Source: Acanthosoma haemorrhoidale
Lineage: Eukaryota > Arthropoda > Insecta > Hemiptera > Acanthosomatidae
Assembly (NCBI GenBank): GCA_930367205.1
Contig: OV884015.1
Span: 31,673,288-31,737,287 of the forward strand
Length of the DNA: 64,000 nt
Reading direction: 5' to 3'
Shown: positions 25,361-36,651 of the stretch, piece by piece
Numbering within the stretch: position 1 is the first letter of the stretch
Layout of the letters: every line of letters begins with the position of its first letter
Position numbers and translations under genes: made by a program
The notes under the pieces: generated by a model
What the model was told of the DNA's origin: nothing
The model's input: the letters and a program-made list of their open reading frames with translations, nothing else
The model's database searches: none

Positions 25361-28300
25361 AGTAGCTGTTGACTCCCTTCGTAAAAAAATCAATAAAGTT
25401 GTCTTCATCTTCACTTAATTCAGAGAATAAATTATATAAAGAACCTTTGTCTGGTCTAATTTCCACAATTTTTGTTGTTTTCTCTTTCTTTTGCTACGAT
25501 AGACTTATATAGATAATGAAGGTATCGCATTTTTTTCTCAGTCATTTCCCATCAACTTCGCAACACGTCTTTCATCGAGGTGCCGTCACCTCAAGAACTG
25601 GCCTGTCAGTACATTTCGTCATTACCATTAATAATAAACAATAATATAATATAATAATAAACAAATTTTGTGAATAAGTTGCTAATCTGACTTGATGACC
25701 GATGTTCTGACAGCATAGCTCAAAGAAAAAGCACCTGGTCCTTTCACTTTTTTTTTCTTTGGCTAATAATAACTAAATAATTAATTTTAATTTTAATTTT
25801 TAGAATTATTTTTATAACTGGTACTCATATAGTACTTATTAGTGACTATGGTAGTAGGTACTATATGAAATACTTATATGGTAATATGAAATACCTAAGC
25901 TGGTCTAACGTTTTATGACATTTGTCTCTAAACAATCAGGCATCAGATATCTGAAATTAAATTAAATTTACGCTAAATACATCAGTGTATTATGTACTAC
26001 AATTTTGCATGATAGTAATTTTTCACTTCGACTACTAATGATGAGTAATATATTATATCCGTGTTAATAATCCATAGTTGTGTTATGCAATCCTACTGGC
26101 TTGCTTTTTAATAATTATTGTTTTAAAAAATTGTTGTTTATATAAAATGGAAGTGAATACCACATAGTAATTAATTTTTATAAAAAAAAATGTGAGTTCG
26201 TTTATCAATGCTTTTTCAGTGGCCTCAATGAAATTAATATCATTATTTATCGCGATAGATACAACGATAAAATCTGATATGTTTTCTATAGGGAAAGGTT
26301 TAAAAATATATTTCCAATTAATAATAAATTAAAAACGTTTATGTTAGCGGAATGAGACAGTATGAATTACTGATGTGAAAGGTAATTCCTTTCCTTTAAT
26401 TTGTATTCGTACATGACCGATATTAAAAGCTACCGGTAGTAATATGTTGATTAAAACAGTATCACGTTTTACAATTAGAGTATTAGATAATCTATAATTT
26501 TTGAAGAATATTTATTTAAACTAAAAACAACCATTTTTTTTTAATGAAGTAGTTTTTGTGGCATGATAATATCAGGCCTACATATAAATACTACTATCGG
26601 TTCTTATACTATTATTGTCTTCCCTTTAGCTGTACAGGGCTCACTCCGCCTCTTGAAGAAAAATGAGTAGCTAATGCAAAATAAAAATAAATAATAAGTA
26701 GATATGTCACAGAATGTAATTTGAGCTTTTGGTGGTATCATAACAGTCAGTGTACATGAGTCAAATAATTGTAAATGGTATGGTGCCTGATCTATCTTCT
26801 TCTCATTCTATTTAGCTTAAAGACCACAGCCTGCTCCACCAGTAGCTGCAAGTGTTTTTTTCTAATAGACCTCCTAATTCTAATTTTACCTTAGCAAGTA
26901 AGGGGTCCTACAGCGAACCATGCGTGGACTCGTTGCCTCAAGGTGGTGTAATGCAAATACCTACCGGGCCTTAGACCCAGCAATCTCAAGCTCCTCGACG
27001 ACTGGTAGCCTTTATTAAATAAATTTAGAGCGGATTTCTTGTTGGAAAATCGATTTAAGTTTATGTTAGATTTTCATCAAATTTATTAGACACAATTTAT
27101 ACATATGTTAAAAAATGTTTAGCAACCATTCATCAGTGCATGTCATTAAATTAAAATACATTGTGGCTACACAGTCGGTGAGAATGTCATTTCAAACATC
27201 ACTGCAGGTGACATATTTCAAACCTTACTTGTTTCTAAATACATCCGCTCTCATCACAGATTTCGCTTTTTAAATAAACATCAGATTTAATATATTATAT
27301 TTATTTAATGATATAGACGGTACAGGGCGTAGCCATGGAAACAATTTTTTATTGGATCAGCTTTCAATAGATTTCCAACATTACAAGCATGTTTAACCAA
27401 TATGAGCTTTTTCAGTAATGAACTCCCAAAGTTTTAGTTTAAAAAAAAATTTACAAAAATATAATTCAATAGGAGGAAAAAATTATCTGAGCAGAGTGGA
27501 CGATATACACATTTAGAAAAGAAGGGAAATAATTTATTCAATCATCTTTACAAAGCTGAGTTAATCCCGGCATTACATAATCCCACTTGAAAACAATTCT
27601 TTTGAGGAAACAGAAATATTCACAGAGATTGCAACAATAATATCTTTAGAAGTTATACGTTATACGTGTTTTTCAAATCAGAAAACAGAACTCCAAAGCT
27701 CGTAAACACATACCATAAACATCTCCGGTCAGGATTGGTGAGTCTACACATTTACAGCACCCTGCTTAGGCAATAGCACAATAGTACAGCCTCTGTATTC
27801 AGCCAATGGGATTCGGGGAGTAAATGTTTGCTGTAGATGCTCTCTTCTGATTGGATAATCGATTCGGCCTGAGCAGTCTGATGTATCGATGCTCCGACAG
27901 CTAAAAGGGTTTTCTCCGGCGATTCCCTCACAAGGTGTTTTTTTTTTTTTTTTTTAAATGTGGGCTTTTTCAGTATCAATCCTATCCTTTTTTTTCAAAA
28001 CATTTTACTTTGACGTAGGGCTCAAATCGTTTTAGTAAGCAACTCGAGATGTGAAGCAACTTTAGAGAAAAAAAAGAAATGTTGTGTCTAAATAGCTTCA
28101 CAAAAAGCCTTGATGCATTCGGCTGTTAAGAAAAATAAACCTAATGTTCCATGGTATACCTTATGCAAATCCCCAAGCGTTTTAATAAGAAAGCAGTTTC
28201 CCATCTTCCTTAATCCTCTTTTGAAAAACATCTATAGTTTATTTTATTTTATCCTTCATATTCCCTTGCTATTCTATTGCATATATTCTACATAAATGAA

Positions 28301-28707
28301 TCTAGTTACAGTAGGTTATTATATGACTTGTAGCTTGGCTACATTTTATACAATTTTTAATAATTTTACATTGCGATTTGTCATTTTTACAAGAATATAA
28401 TCGACATTATACATTGATTGTCTAAACATGTTTAAAAGCGATAGGGCTAACCTTATGAATCATAGACAGTTGACATCTGTCAACTACCTTACACGCTACT
28501 TGATTCCCAACATTACGATATTAAAAATATGAAATAAGTCTGAATTATAGATGAAGTTGATTGTAGCTACCATCATAAATTATAACCACTATCAGTTATT
28601 AATAATCCTTGAGTCTCTGTAATATATGTACTTCTAATAGTAACATGTTTAGCCTATTCACGCGTCTTTTTTTACTAAAAACACATCTAATAAACATAAA
28701 AAAACTA
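25361..28707. other. AT-rich intergenic DNA, no gene seen
   Basis: About 3.3 kb with no recognisable gene, transposon protein or repeat. A T-run at 27939-27955 could be an old poly(A) tail on the minus strand. The region 26860-27010 is GC-richer but unrecognised. Confidence 0.5.
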
Positions 28708-28831
28708 GATCTTAAGATTTAATTTTATAAAATCATCATGGGTGAAAATATTAAACTTTAAAATTTATTTAAGTTTAATTTTTGAATTTTACAATATAAA
28801 ATTCAGCAATTATGGTCTTAACAATAAATAA
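28708..28831 (+). repeat. Repeat module A, extra outer copy
   Basis: About 125 bp beginning cttaagatttaattttataa. It is a diverged direct copy of 34506-34632 and inverted copy of 36237-36365. It lies just outside the left arm of the large inverted repeat, showing that the locus was duplicated in direct as well as inverted form. Confidence 0.7.
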
Positions 28832-28978
28832 TAATGAAAATTACAGAAGGTAATATAAAGCCTATATTAACATTTATACCCTGATCGAAATGATTACTTG
28901 TTTACTAATAGACACAACGAATATGTCCCCTTCGCAGGCTTAAGCTGTTTGAATATTTGGATAAAATATGTAAAATGG

Positions 28979-28989
28979 GAACGAGGTTA
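28979..28989. repeat. Target-site duplication, left copy
   Basis: gaacgaggtta, repeated exactly at 34358-34368 and present once, inverted, at the unoccupied site 36499-36509. Confidence 0.92.
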
Positions 28990-29067
28990 TTATTATTATT
29001 TTTTTGTTCCGGCATTTGTGCACCGCGGCCTCAGTGAGACCTATTGTGCGCCGTCCATGTCCCTGTC
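28990..29067 (-). other. 3' UTR and microsatellite-type tail of the LOA-type element
   Basis: Short untranslated end after the RNase H frame stops. The tail on the minus strand reads acaaaaaaataataataata. Simple-repeat tails of this sort are known in the I/LOA group. Confidence 0.7.
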
Positions 29068-30276
29068 CTATATATGTGACAGGCCCACGGCCCTTGCAAA
29101 TCTGAGGATACCGAATGGATCGATCAGTTCACATAGTTTGGGGTCTACAATGCGATCACTACCAAAGTGAATGTATCGCCTTCTAGCTAGGTTATCACAG
29201 TCACATATTATATGACGTGCCGTTTCTCCCTCTTTCTTGCAGAATCTGCAGATTGGTGATCCAACTATCCCCAAATTAAAGAGGTGTTTGTTTAACCGAC
29301 AGTGACCTGTATAGAGTCCTGTCACACTTTTGAGTGTCCACCTGTCCATTGATAGAAGTGCTGAGCTTCTTCTCTTACAGGGTCCATTAAGAAACAGTTT
29401 CGAGTGTTCCTGTTTCTTAGTTTCTCTCCAAGAGAGTCTTGCCCTGTCCTCTAAAGCTAATTTTATACGCCTTTTAGCGTAGCTGAGGCTGATACCACAT
29501 ATGGGTTCAGGTGCAAGAGGTGTCTGTTCTGAGCCCACCCTTGCAAGACCATCTGCCTTCTCATTGCCTGTGATGCCTGTGTGTCCTGGCACCCAGTCGA
29601 TTCTAACCTTATTGGCTAGCGAGAGTGTGTTTAGGTTGTTTTTGCACTCCTCAACCAAATAAGATCTGGTCGTATAGCTTCTCAGGGCGCCAATTGCAGC
29701 CTGGCTATCCGTGAAAATTGTGATCAGTCTGTTTCTTACACCCTCCCCAATTAAGGTTTGGGTGCAGACATTGATCGCCATCACTTCGGCCTGAAAGACC
29801 GAGGTGTGTCTACCTAAAGGAATAGAAATCCCAGATTCTGGTTTATCTTTCCTCCATATGCCGGCCCCTGATCCGTTTTCTGTTAGTGAGCCGTCTGTAT
29901 AGCAATTAATCCCATTACACAGTTTATGTGGTTTGGTCTTTGTGTTTACCGCACAGTATAAGACGTCTGTGTGTTTCTTAACTTGTAGGTCAGAGTGCAT
30001 TGATAGCACCTCGTCCTCATCAATTCTTCTGAACAAGTTCCCATGCCCCATGTGAGTCATGACTTTGGATCTTGTTCCTGATTTCGCAAGTCTGTAAGCC
30101 ACGTTCAAGGCTTGCGCTTCTACTTCTATGTGCAGTGGATTCAAGTTCAATAAGACTTCCATTGCAGCAGTAGGAGTTGTACTCATGGCACCAGTAATCA
30201 TGAGACATGAGAGCCTCTGTAATTTGCCAAGCAAAGTTTTATTTTTACTAATGCTACCTCTGTGCCACCACACCAT
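29068..30276 (-). pseudogene. LOA-type ORF2, C-terminal part: RNase H and zinc motif (out of frame)
   Basis: A 402-codon frame continues the polyprotein after a frame break at about 30265-30285. It carries a type-I RNase H domain with all four acidic residues: D128 in YTDGS, E164 in FQAEV, D190 in FTDSQAA and D242 in GNEKADGLA. A C-x2-C-x8-H-x4-C motif follows (C343, C346, H355, C360). The apparent start MVWWHR is only the first methionine after the break: the start of this frame aligns with the RT connection region, not an N-terminus. RNase H removes the RNA strand during reverse transcription. Apart from the frame break this part looks undamaged, suggesting a young copy. Confidence 0.9.
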
Positions 30277-32662
30277 AGAGGCATAGAATTGGTCTCACTG
30301 CTGCGGTATATAGCCAGAATAACATTCTGGGTTGTAGTCCCCAGGTCCTACCCACAGCCCTTTTACATGCATAGAGGCATCGAAGTGCCTTCATAGTAGT
30401 ATTGCTGATGTGTTTGGACCAGTCCAATTTACTATCCAGAGTAACCCCTAGATGCTTTACCTCACTACAAATGCTTACCTGTGTCCCCCCTATATAGGGT
30501 GGTCTAACTATAGCATTTCTTTTGTTAGTGAAGATACAGAGATTTATCTTCTGGGGATTGATTCCTAAACCATTCTTTTCACACCAATCCCTCAAAAGAT
30601 CCATCGATGCGGAAAGCAACTCAGAAATGGTTTCTGAGAACTTGCCCCCTATGAGCACAGCAATGTCATCAGCATATCCCTGTGCGTAGAACCCTGCAGA
30701 GTTTAGATTTGTTAACAATGAGTCAACGACCAAACACCACAGTAATGGAGATAACACCCCTCCCTGTGGACATCCTCCCACTGGCTTCATCCACAGTTTG
30801 GTTTGTCCCAATTGTGATTGTAAAATCCTATTCTCTAGCATGGTGTTTATCCAGCTAGAGGCTAAGGAACTAATCCCCTTTCTTTCTAAGGCCGATGCCA
30901 TAGTGTTATAGGGTGTGCGATCAAAGGCACCTTCTATATCAACAAAGATGCCTACCATTATTTCTTTGTGAACTAGGGATCTCTCAATCCTGGAAACCAG
31001 GTGGTGGAGAGCAATTTCACAGGATTTTCCTGCCTGGTAAGCGAATTGAGCGCTATGGAGCGGTCGTTCTACCAGTATTCCATCCCTAATATGTCTGTAT
31101 ATGACCTTTTCCAAGGTCTTCATCAAAAAAGAAGTCAGACATATTGGTCTGTAAGACTTGGGTTCGTCATAGGACTCTTTCCCAGGTTTTGGTATGTAAC
31201 ACACTTTTGCCATCCTCCAGCTTACTGGAATATAGCTCAGTGCCAAGCTTCCCTTTAACAAGGTAAGTATAAGGGGCCTAATTACTGGTAGGCCTTTTTG
31301 TAGCAAGGCTGGGAAAATCCCATCAGTACCAGGTGATTTGAAGGGAGCAAAAGAATTGATTGCCCACTCCACTCTTGCAGAATTGACAATTTTATTTGCT
31401 TCTGCCCAGTTACCCTTGCAACTAGTGTGTTCACAGTTGGTAGGGTCATTATTAATCGTATCCATCAGTCCGCAGCCAGGAAAATGCGCGCGCGCCAGGG
31501 CACCGAGGGTTCCCTCCTCAGAATCCGTATAGCCCCCTCCCACCCTGACGGAGCCCAATACTCCCCGGTCAGACTGCTTGGATAAGATCCTATTTACTCT
31601 AAACATGGAAGTTGTATCGTTTATTTCGCTACAAAATTTCTTCCACGCCCTTCTTTTAGCCTTTCTGACTTCTTTGTTATAATCAGTGAGTGCACGTTTA
31701 TAAGTGTCCCATCTGCCTGATCTTTTGGCCGCGTTAAAGAGTTTACGTGTAAGAGCTCTTAACTTGCCAAGTTTATTGTTCCACCAGGGACAGTTCCTGT
31801 TGGATCTAACATTACATACAGTGTTATTATCAGTGTATGACTTAATTATTGCCTCAGTCAATGTTGAGTTTAAATGTTCCAAATGCCAGTTGCTACTCAC
31901 CACTCTAGGACAGCATTTGACCTCCTCCTCAAGCTGTGTAAAGTAGGTTTCCCAGTTTGTAAGTTTGGGATTCCTATACACAGCTTCGGACGTGTTGTTA
32001 CCACTTAGATCAAATCTAATGTATCTATGATCTGAGCATGACTCTTCTTCAGAGACGTGCCAGCCTTTAACCCTTAGGCTTATAGTGCGTGTGCTAAGGG
32101 TTATGTCAATGACCTCAGATCTGATTCTATTGTTAAAAGTGGCAATATTGCCTCTGTTTAGAATGTCTAGGTCATTACTAGTTATGTACTCTACTAAACA
32201 CTCACCTCTCTGGTTGTTGTTCTTGCTCCCCCAGAGCTGATGGTGAGCGTTCGCGTCAAGCGATGCTATAAGCTCGCCCCTTAGGCCAGTCCCTTCCGTT
32301 AGCTTACTAAGTGCCTCGGTCGGGACTTCTTCTTCATATGGGAGGTAGACAGATGCAATCGTCAACCTCCCACCTTGATTTCCCTCGTTAAGGGCCATTT
32401 GAGCTGCTGCTAAATCTCTAGAACAATATTGCCATAGAGGCAGCATTTTAAGACTGCTCTTATGCAGGATACAGGCTCTGGCACGCGTGGGTACAGAAAT
32501 AATCTCATACCCACGCATCGCCAGCCCCCCCATCCGGCCCTTATACAGGTAAGGTTCTTGTATTAGAATGATATCAATATCCTTACCTCTCACATACTGC
32601 TGCAGAACACCACATGCTGCAATACAGTGGTGCAGATTAATTTGCAGCAGCCTTACCACCAT
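30254..32662 (-). pseudogene. LOA-type ORF2, N-terminal part: AP endonuclease and reverse transcriptase
   Basis: The frame is 802 codons. An AP-like endonuclease occupies about residues 1-220: N9 in QINLHH, E36 in QEPY, D136 in LDANAH, and D211/H212 in the SDHR box. It nicks the target. The RT spans about residues 430-720: KSPGTDG near 442, motif A catalytic D575 in GIFVDIEGAFD, motif B CPQGGVLSP (631-639) and YADD (663-666), copying RNA at the nick. The frame ends prematurely at VVAQR because of a small indel. The next part of the protein continues in the 30276-29068 frame, overlapping by 23 bp. ORF2 starts only 2 nt after the ORF1 stop (tgatcatg), suggesting translation by termination-reinitiation. 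Confidence 0.93.
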
Positions 32663-32664
32663 GA

Positions 32665-33936
32665 TCAGTGCCCGCCGGCCCCCGGAGGGCCACCCCGAGG
32701 CGGACGCCGGGAGACAGCGCCAAACCCAGGCCTCCCCATCACAGAAGGCCCAGACCCAGCGCGCCCCCCAGCCCCCGCCACGGGGCCACCCCCCGCAGCC
32801 GCCATAGTCATCGCCTTGGGGCCATCCTTTGGAGTTGGCAAATTCGTCGTAGCGATCCCCTTCGACTCCTCCACCTCGGGATCGCTCCTTGCCTCCTCCA
32901 CCTTATCAGCCGCCTTCCTCTCCTGTACTGCTTTCAGCGGCTTCTTCTTACCCAATACCCTGAGAGCGACCTTAGTGAACCCATAGTTCAGCTTAAGCTT
33001 CCGCTTCTCAAGGTATTCCATGCTAGTCTCTGGGGCAGACAGGATCGCAAAGAAGCCATGCTTCTCCACCTTGGTGCCCAGGAGTCTCCATAATCCAATA
33101 TCAGGTACCCTAGAGTTTTGGGTCCTGATCCTCTTCATGAAATAACCTTCCAGAGGCATTTCTCCTGTAATGAAGGTTCCTACCTTCACGGTTTTATGAA
33201 GCTCCTCCACCTTTCCTACGCGGAGCTCCAGATCCCCACTCATGTTAAAATTGGGTACTATAATCGACAACCAGTCCTTGGTCTCCTGGTTGTCGCAGAT
33301 TATGACACAGGCTCCCACATGTGGGTAAATTCCGCTGAATTCAGCCTGTGTCCCTTTCTCTTCTTCCAGCTGATCGACAAATTTCATCAGCTGGCCCTTC
33401 ATCTCCTCGCAATTCTCCTTCGTCAGCTGAGTGGACGGATATCCACTAGGGATAATCGCCACCCTGCTTCCTCCGGCAGCAATCGCGTAGGATGCAATGC
33501 TAGTATCCCCACCCCTATGCCTCTTTGCCGTAGGCGCAGAGGTACCGGGTGAGGACCTAATCCTTTTCTCTGGAGCGCACCCAGACCCTGCCGTATTCCC
33601 GGACCCCGAAGGTCCTGGACGTCCGGCCGGATCCTCAGGTGGCCCTCCAGCCAACATTGCCCTCCTCCACTTCTTCCTCTGGGCTCCAGAGAACTTGTGC
33701 TTGGAGGTCTCGCCTGCATCCTTGGATGCAGCGTCCCTACCAGGCGCCAAGCTTTCTGGCTCCATTACCAGTCCACTTGCCTCCTCTACAAGCGTCGCAA
33801 GCGAGCTCATAGAGGCTTCATCGTCCACTACCTCAGCGCCAAGGTCCATTGAAGGCCCCTGGGCTGAGTCCTCTCCGCTGATCATACTGACCAGCTCCTC
33901 CATGTCTTCATTATTATTTTTATTACTTTTACTCAT
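32665..33936 (-). CDS. LOA-type ORF1 (Gag-like nucleic-acid-binding protein)
   Basis: The frame is open to 34032 (455 codons). The methionine at 33936 (MSKSNKNNNED, 423 codons) is the likelier start, since the preceding residues look like translated 5' UTR and this ATG has a favourable A-rich context. Features: an acidic start; a basic, Gly/Pro-rich region (about residues 100-160, with KKWRR); a globular middle (about 180-330) with LWRLLGTKVEKHGFFA resembling the DUF4780-type domain of insect ORF1 proteins; and a Lys/Glu-rich then Gly/Pro/Arg-rich tail. No CCHC zinc knuckles. ORF1 proteins coat the element RNA. No stop or shift is visible. High GC sets it apart from the surrounding DNA. Confidence 0.85.
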   Translation of the reverse strand: MSKSNKNNNEDMEELVSMISGEDSAQGPSMDLGAEVVDDEASMSSLATLVEEASGLVMEPESLAPGRDAASKDAGETSKHKFSGAQRKKWRRAMLAGGPPEDPAGRPGPSGSGNTAGSGCAPEKRIRSSPGTSAPTAKRHRGGDTSIASYAIAAGGSRVAIIPSGYPSTQLTKENCEEMKGQLMKFVDQLEEEKGTQAEFSGIYPHVGACVIICDNQETKDWLSIIVPNFNMSGDLELRVGKVEELHKTVKVGTFITGEMPLEGYFMKRIRTQNSRVPDIGLWRLLGTKVEKHGFFAILSAPETSMEYLEKRKLKLNYGFTKVALRVLGKKKPLKAVQERKAADKVEEARSDPEVEESKGIATTNLPTPKDGPKAMTMAAAGGGPVAGAGGRAGSGPSVMGRPGFGAVSRRPPRGGPPGAGGH

Positions 33937-34357
33937 TTTGTTCCCACGAAAGCGGGGGAAGTTACTCTGCAGGTACTGCCCCCTCTCCCTGCAGAGGGCA
34001 TTTAATACAATGGGGTGCGCCTGGTGCCCCAAGGGGGTCGATTAAAGACAGTGCATTTTTATACACCCCCTGCCATTCAGCCACAGCTCGAGCTCCTCTA
34101 CACTTGGCTTGGGTGTTAAGGAGATCTCCACCTGGATTTCATGGGGAGATCCCGCCTCTGTCGTCCGCGAGTCCATCGGACTCCCCAGGGGGTACCACTT
34201 GGAGGTGACAGTAGGCGTTGGTAGGGATAGGTCAGACTGGGAGTTCACAAGCAGTGAGTAGGGCACTATTGCTTGATTCCTCCACTACGAGTAAAGGAGA
34301 CCCCCGCACCTGTCTCCCTCTCTAGTCTTTCCATTACCCTACCCATTTACCCCCCTT
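33937..34357 (-). other. 5' UTR of the LOA-type element
   Basis: About 420 bp between the element's 5' end and the preferred ORF1 start. By analogy with other non-LTR elements it should contain an internal Pol II promoter; I see no TATA box, which is usual. Short frames here (for example 34266-34042) are not convincing genes. Confidence 0.6.
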
Positions 34358-34368
34358 GAACGAGGTTA
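34358..34368. repeat. Target-site duplication, right copy
   Basis: gaacgaggtta, identical to 28979-28989. Confidence 0.92.
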
Positions 34369-34679
34369 AGTACTCGGCTTTATAGCGTTCCCATTAAAAA
34401 AGCGTTACCAAAGAATCCTTTTGAAATGGGAAAGCATTGTTATTGGATAGAAACTAAATCGTTATAAACTATTTAGAAAATGTGATGATTTCTGATAAAA
34501 TGTAGCTTAAGATTTAATTTTATAAAATCATCATGGGTGAAAATGTTAAACTTTCACATCTATAGTTAAGTTTAATTTTTCCATTTGACAATATAGAATT
34601 TAGCAAATATGGTTTTAACAATAAATAATAATTTTTGTAAATAGGTGAAACGCCAACGTCTGATTTGTTTTAATTTAAA

Positions 34680-35055
34680 TATAGAATAGAATAGAATATT
34701 GTCTTTATTATGGCAGCTAAATCTTTAAAAATAGTAATAAAGCACAAATAAAAATATAAATCGTACATCATAAACAAAGGACAAACAAAATAAAGTAAAC
34801 TGTATACATCAAATAAAACAAAATATTTGCGAACATAATTACATACATAAATGGTTTTAAATATTAAAATAGTTACGTTCCAAATGTTGCTTTAAGAAGA
34901 TCAAAAAAGAGAAAAAATATAAATGGTTACTAATTAAAATATTATAGCTAAAGTGTTTATAAAATATACTTGAAAATAAAACAGTGATATTCAAATATAC
35001 AAAGTAACAAATGTGAGTATTATTATTGCCTTCAATCACAGTTTATGGTTTAACG
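34680..35055 (-). mobile_element. Probable 3' end of an old non-LTR element (inside the left arm)
   Basis: On the minus strand the sequence ends with ataataaagacaatattcta followed by repeated attct units, a tail pattern seen in many insect CR1/Jockey-like elements. It has no coding part. It is present in both arms and so predates the inversion. Confidence 0.4.
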
Positions 35056-35812
35056 TTGTCTTGTTGTTTTTAGATACCTACTACTAGTAGACAATAAAAA
35101 TTTGTTCCCTTCGCAGGCTTAAGATATTGGATAAAATATGCATAATTAGGACCAGGTAAACACTTGGCTTTCTGAGATTTCATTAATAAAGTGTTAGCTA
35201 ACAATCATTTTGAAATGGTAAGAGTATCTTTATCGGATAGAAACTAAATCGTTTTAAACTATTGAGATAATGTGATCATTTTTGACAAATTATACTATTG
35301 TACCTATAGAGGGTAAATAAGAACGTGAAATCTAAATAAAAAAAAACCCGATTCGTCTCTCAATCTTCTTTCTGAAGTTTTCCATTAATATAACTCTCTT
35401 CTTATTTCCTAGTGTCTTTTCTGACGATCATTTTTTTTTCTAGTGACGCTCCGACCCTGTTAAGGAGTGTGCTTTGTTCGACAGTAGACCATTGTCAAAA
35501 ACACTTTCATCAATCTTAACAAAACGAAATTCGTGAAAGTTACAGACAGATACTTTTTATTTTCACTATTATTTTTTCTTATTTATGCATCGGATTTTGA
35601 TATTCAGTCGTCTTTCGTAGCCAAGCCACTCTTAGGTGATTCTTTATTTACACCTTAGTGGATTATAACATTAAACACTCGCGTTCCCCGTAACTGTGTT
35701 TTCATCTTATATAGTCTTCAAACTATAATGAATGCTTTCTATCGGGTTTTCAATCTCACTTATTTTCATTGTTATTCTACGTTGCAACTTTCAAATCGCA
35801 AATGATGCTGAC
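35056..35812. repeat. Spacer between inverted-repeat arms, with a third diverged copy
   Basis: Within this 757-bp spacer, 35085-35290 is a diverged direct copy of the arm segment around the LOA insertion point: shared ttcccttcgcaggcttaag, ttggataaaatatg and ggatagaaactaaatcgtt. The rest (35300-35812) is AT-rich and unrecognised. Confidence 0.65.
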
Positions 35813-36651
35813 ACGTTAAATCATAAACTGTGATTGAAGGCAATAATAATACTCACATTTGTTACTTTGTATATTTGAATATCACTGTTTTATTTTCAAG
35901 TATTTTTTCAAACACTTTAGCTATAATATTTTAATTAGTAACCATTTATATTTTTTCTCTTTTTTGATCTTCTTAAAGCAACACTTGGAACGTAACTATT
36001 TTATTATTTAAAACCATTTATGAATGTAATTATGTTCGCAAATATTTTGTTTTATTTGATGTATACAGTTTACTTTATTTTGTTTGTCCTTTGTTTATGA
36101 TGTACGATTTATATTTTTATTTGTGCTTTATTACTATTTTTAAAGATTTAGCTGCCATAATAAAGACATTATTCTATTCTATTCTATATTTAAATTAAAA
36201 CAAATCAGACGTTGGTGTTTCACCTATTTACAAAAATTATTATTTATTGTTAAAACCATATTTGCTAAATTCTATATTGTCAAATGGAAAAATTAAACTT
36301 AACTATAGATGTGAAAGTTTAACATTTTCACCCTTGATGATTTTATAAAATTAAATCTTAAGCTACATTTTGTCAGAAATCATCACATTTTCTAAATAGT
36401 TTAAAACGATTTAGCTTCTATCCAATAACAATGCTTTCCCATTTCAAAAGGATTCTTTGGTAACGCTTTTTTAATGGGATGCTATAAAGCCGAGTACTTA
36501 ACCTCGTTCCCATTTTACATATTTTATCCAAATATTCAAACATGCCTGCGAAGGGGACATATTTGTTGTGTCTATTAGTAAACAAGTAATCATTTCGATC
36601 AGTGTATAAATGTTAATATTGGCTTCACACTACCTTCTGTAATTTTCATGA
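35813..36651. repeat. Large inverted repeat, right arm (unoccupied)
   Basis: Reverse complement of the left arm, about 839 bp. The LOA target appears here uninterrupted at 36499-36509 with continuous flanks (ccgagtacttaacctcgttc from 36490), and so represents the pre-insertion state. Confidence 0.88.

Larger units (their letters stand above)
28990..34357 (-). mobile_element. Full-length LOA-type non-LTR retrotransposon (5368 bp)
   Basis: The element lies on the minus strand, with its 5' end at 34357 (gggggg-rich start) and its 3' end at 28990, finishing in an aataataataa tail instead of plain poly(A). It contains a 5' UTR, ORF1 (33936 or 34032 to 32665), ORF2 with endonuclease and RT (32662-30254) and an RNase H/zinc part now in another frame (30276-29068). 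The RT wording CPQGGVLSPLLW plus a C-terminal RNase H places it with LOA/R1-group elements, most like LOA. The 11-bp duplication and the intact right arm of the surrounding inverted repeat define both ends to the base. Confidence 0.9.
28832..35055. repeat. Large inverted repeat, left arm (split by a retrotransposon)
   Basis: With the 5.4 kb insertion removed, about 845 bp remain: 28832-28989 plus 34369-35055. Read in reverse complement, they match 35813-36651. By eye the arms differ at only a few bases per hundred. For example, the stretch around cgtacatcataaacaaagga (34768) is nearly unchanged in the right arm. The inner part (34680-35055) looks like the 3' end of a minus-strand retroelement with an (attct)n tail at 34681-34697. 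Confidence 0.85.

Noticed and set aside
31001..34045. Several + strand frames of 60-180 codons opposite the LOA element
   Set aside because: Antisense shadows of ORF1 and ORF2, which have clear domains on the minus strand.
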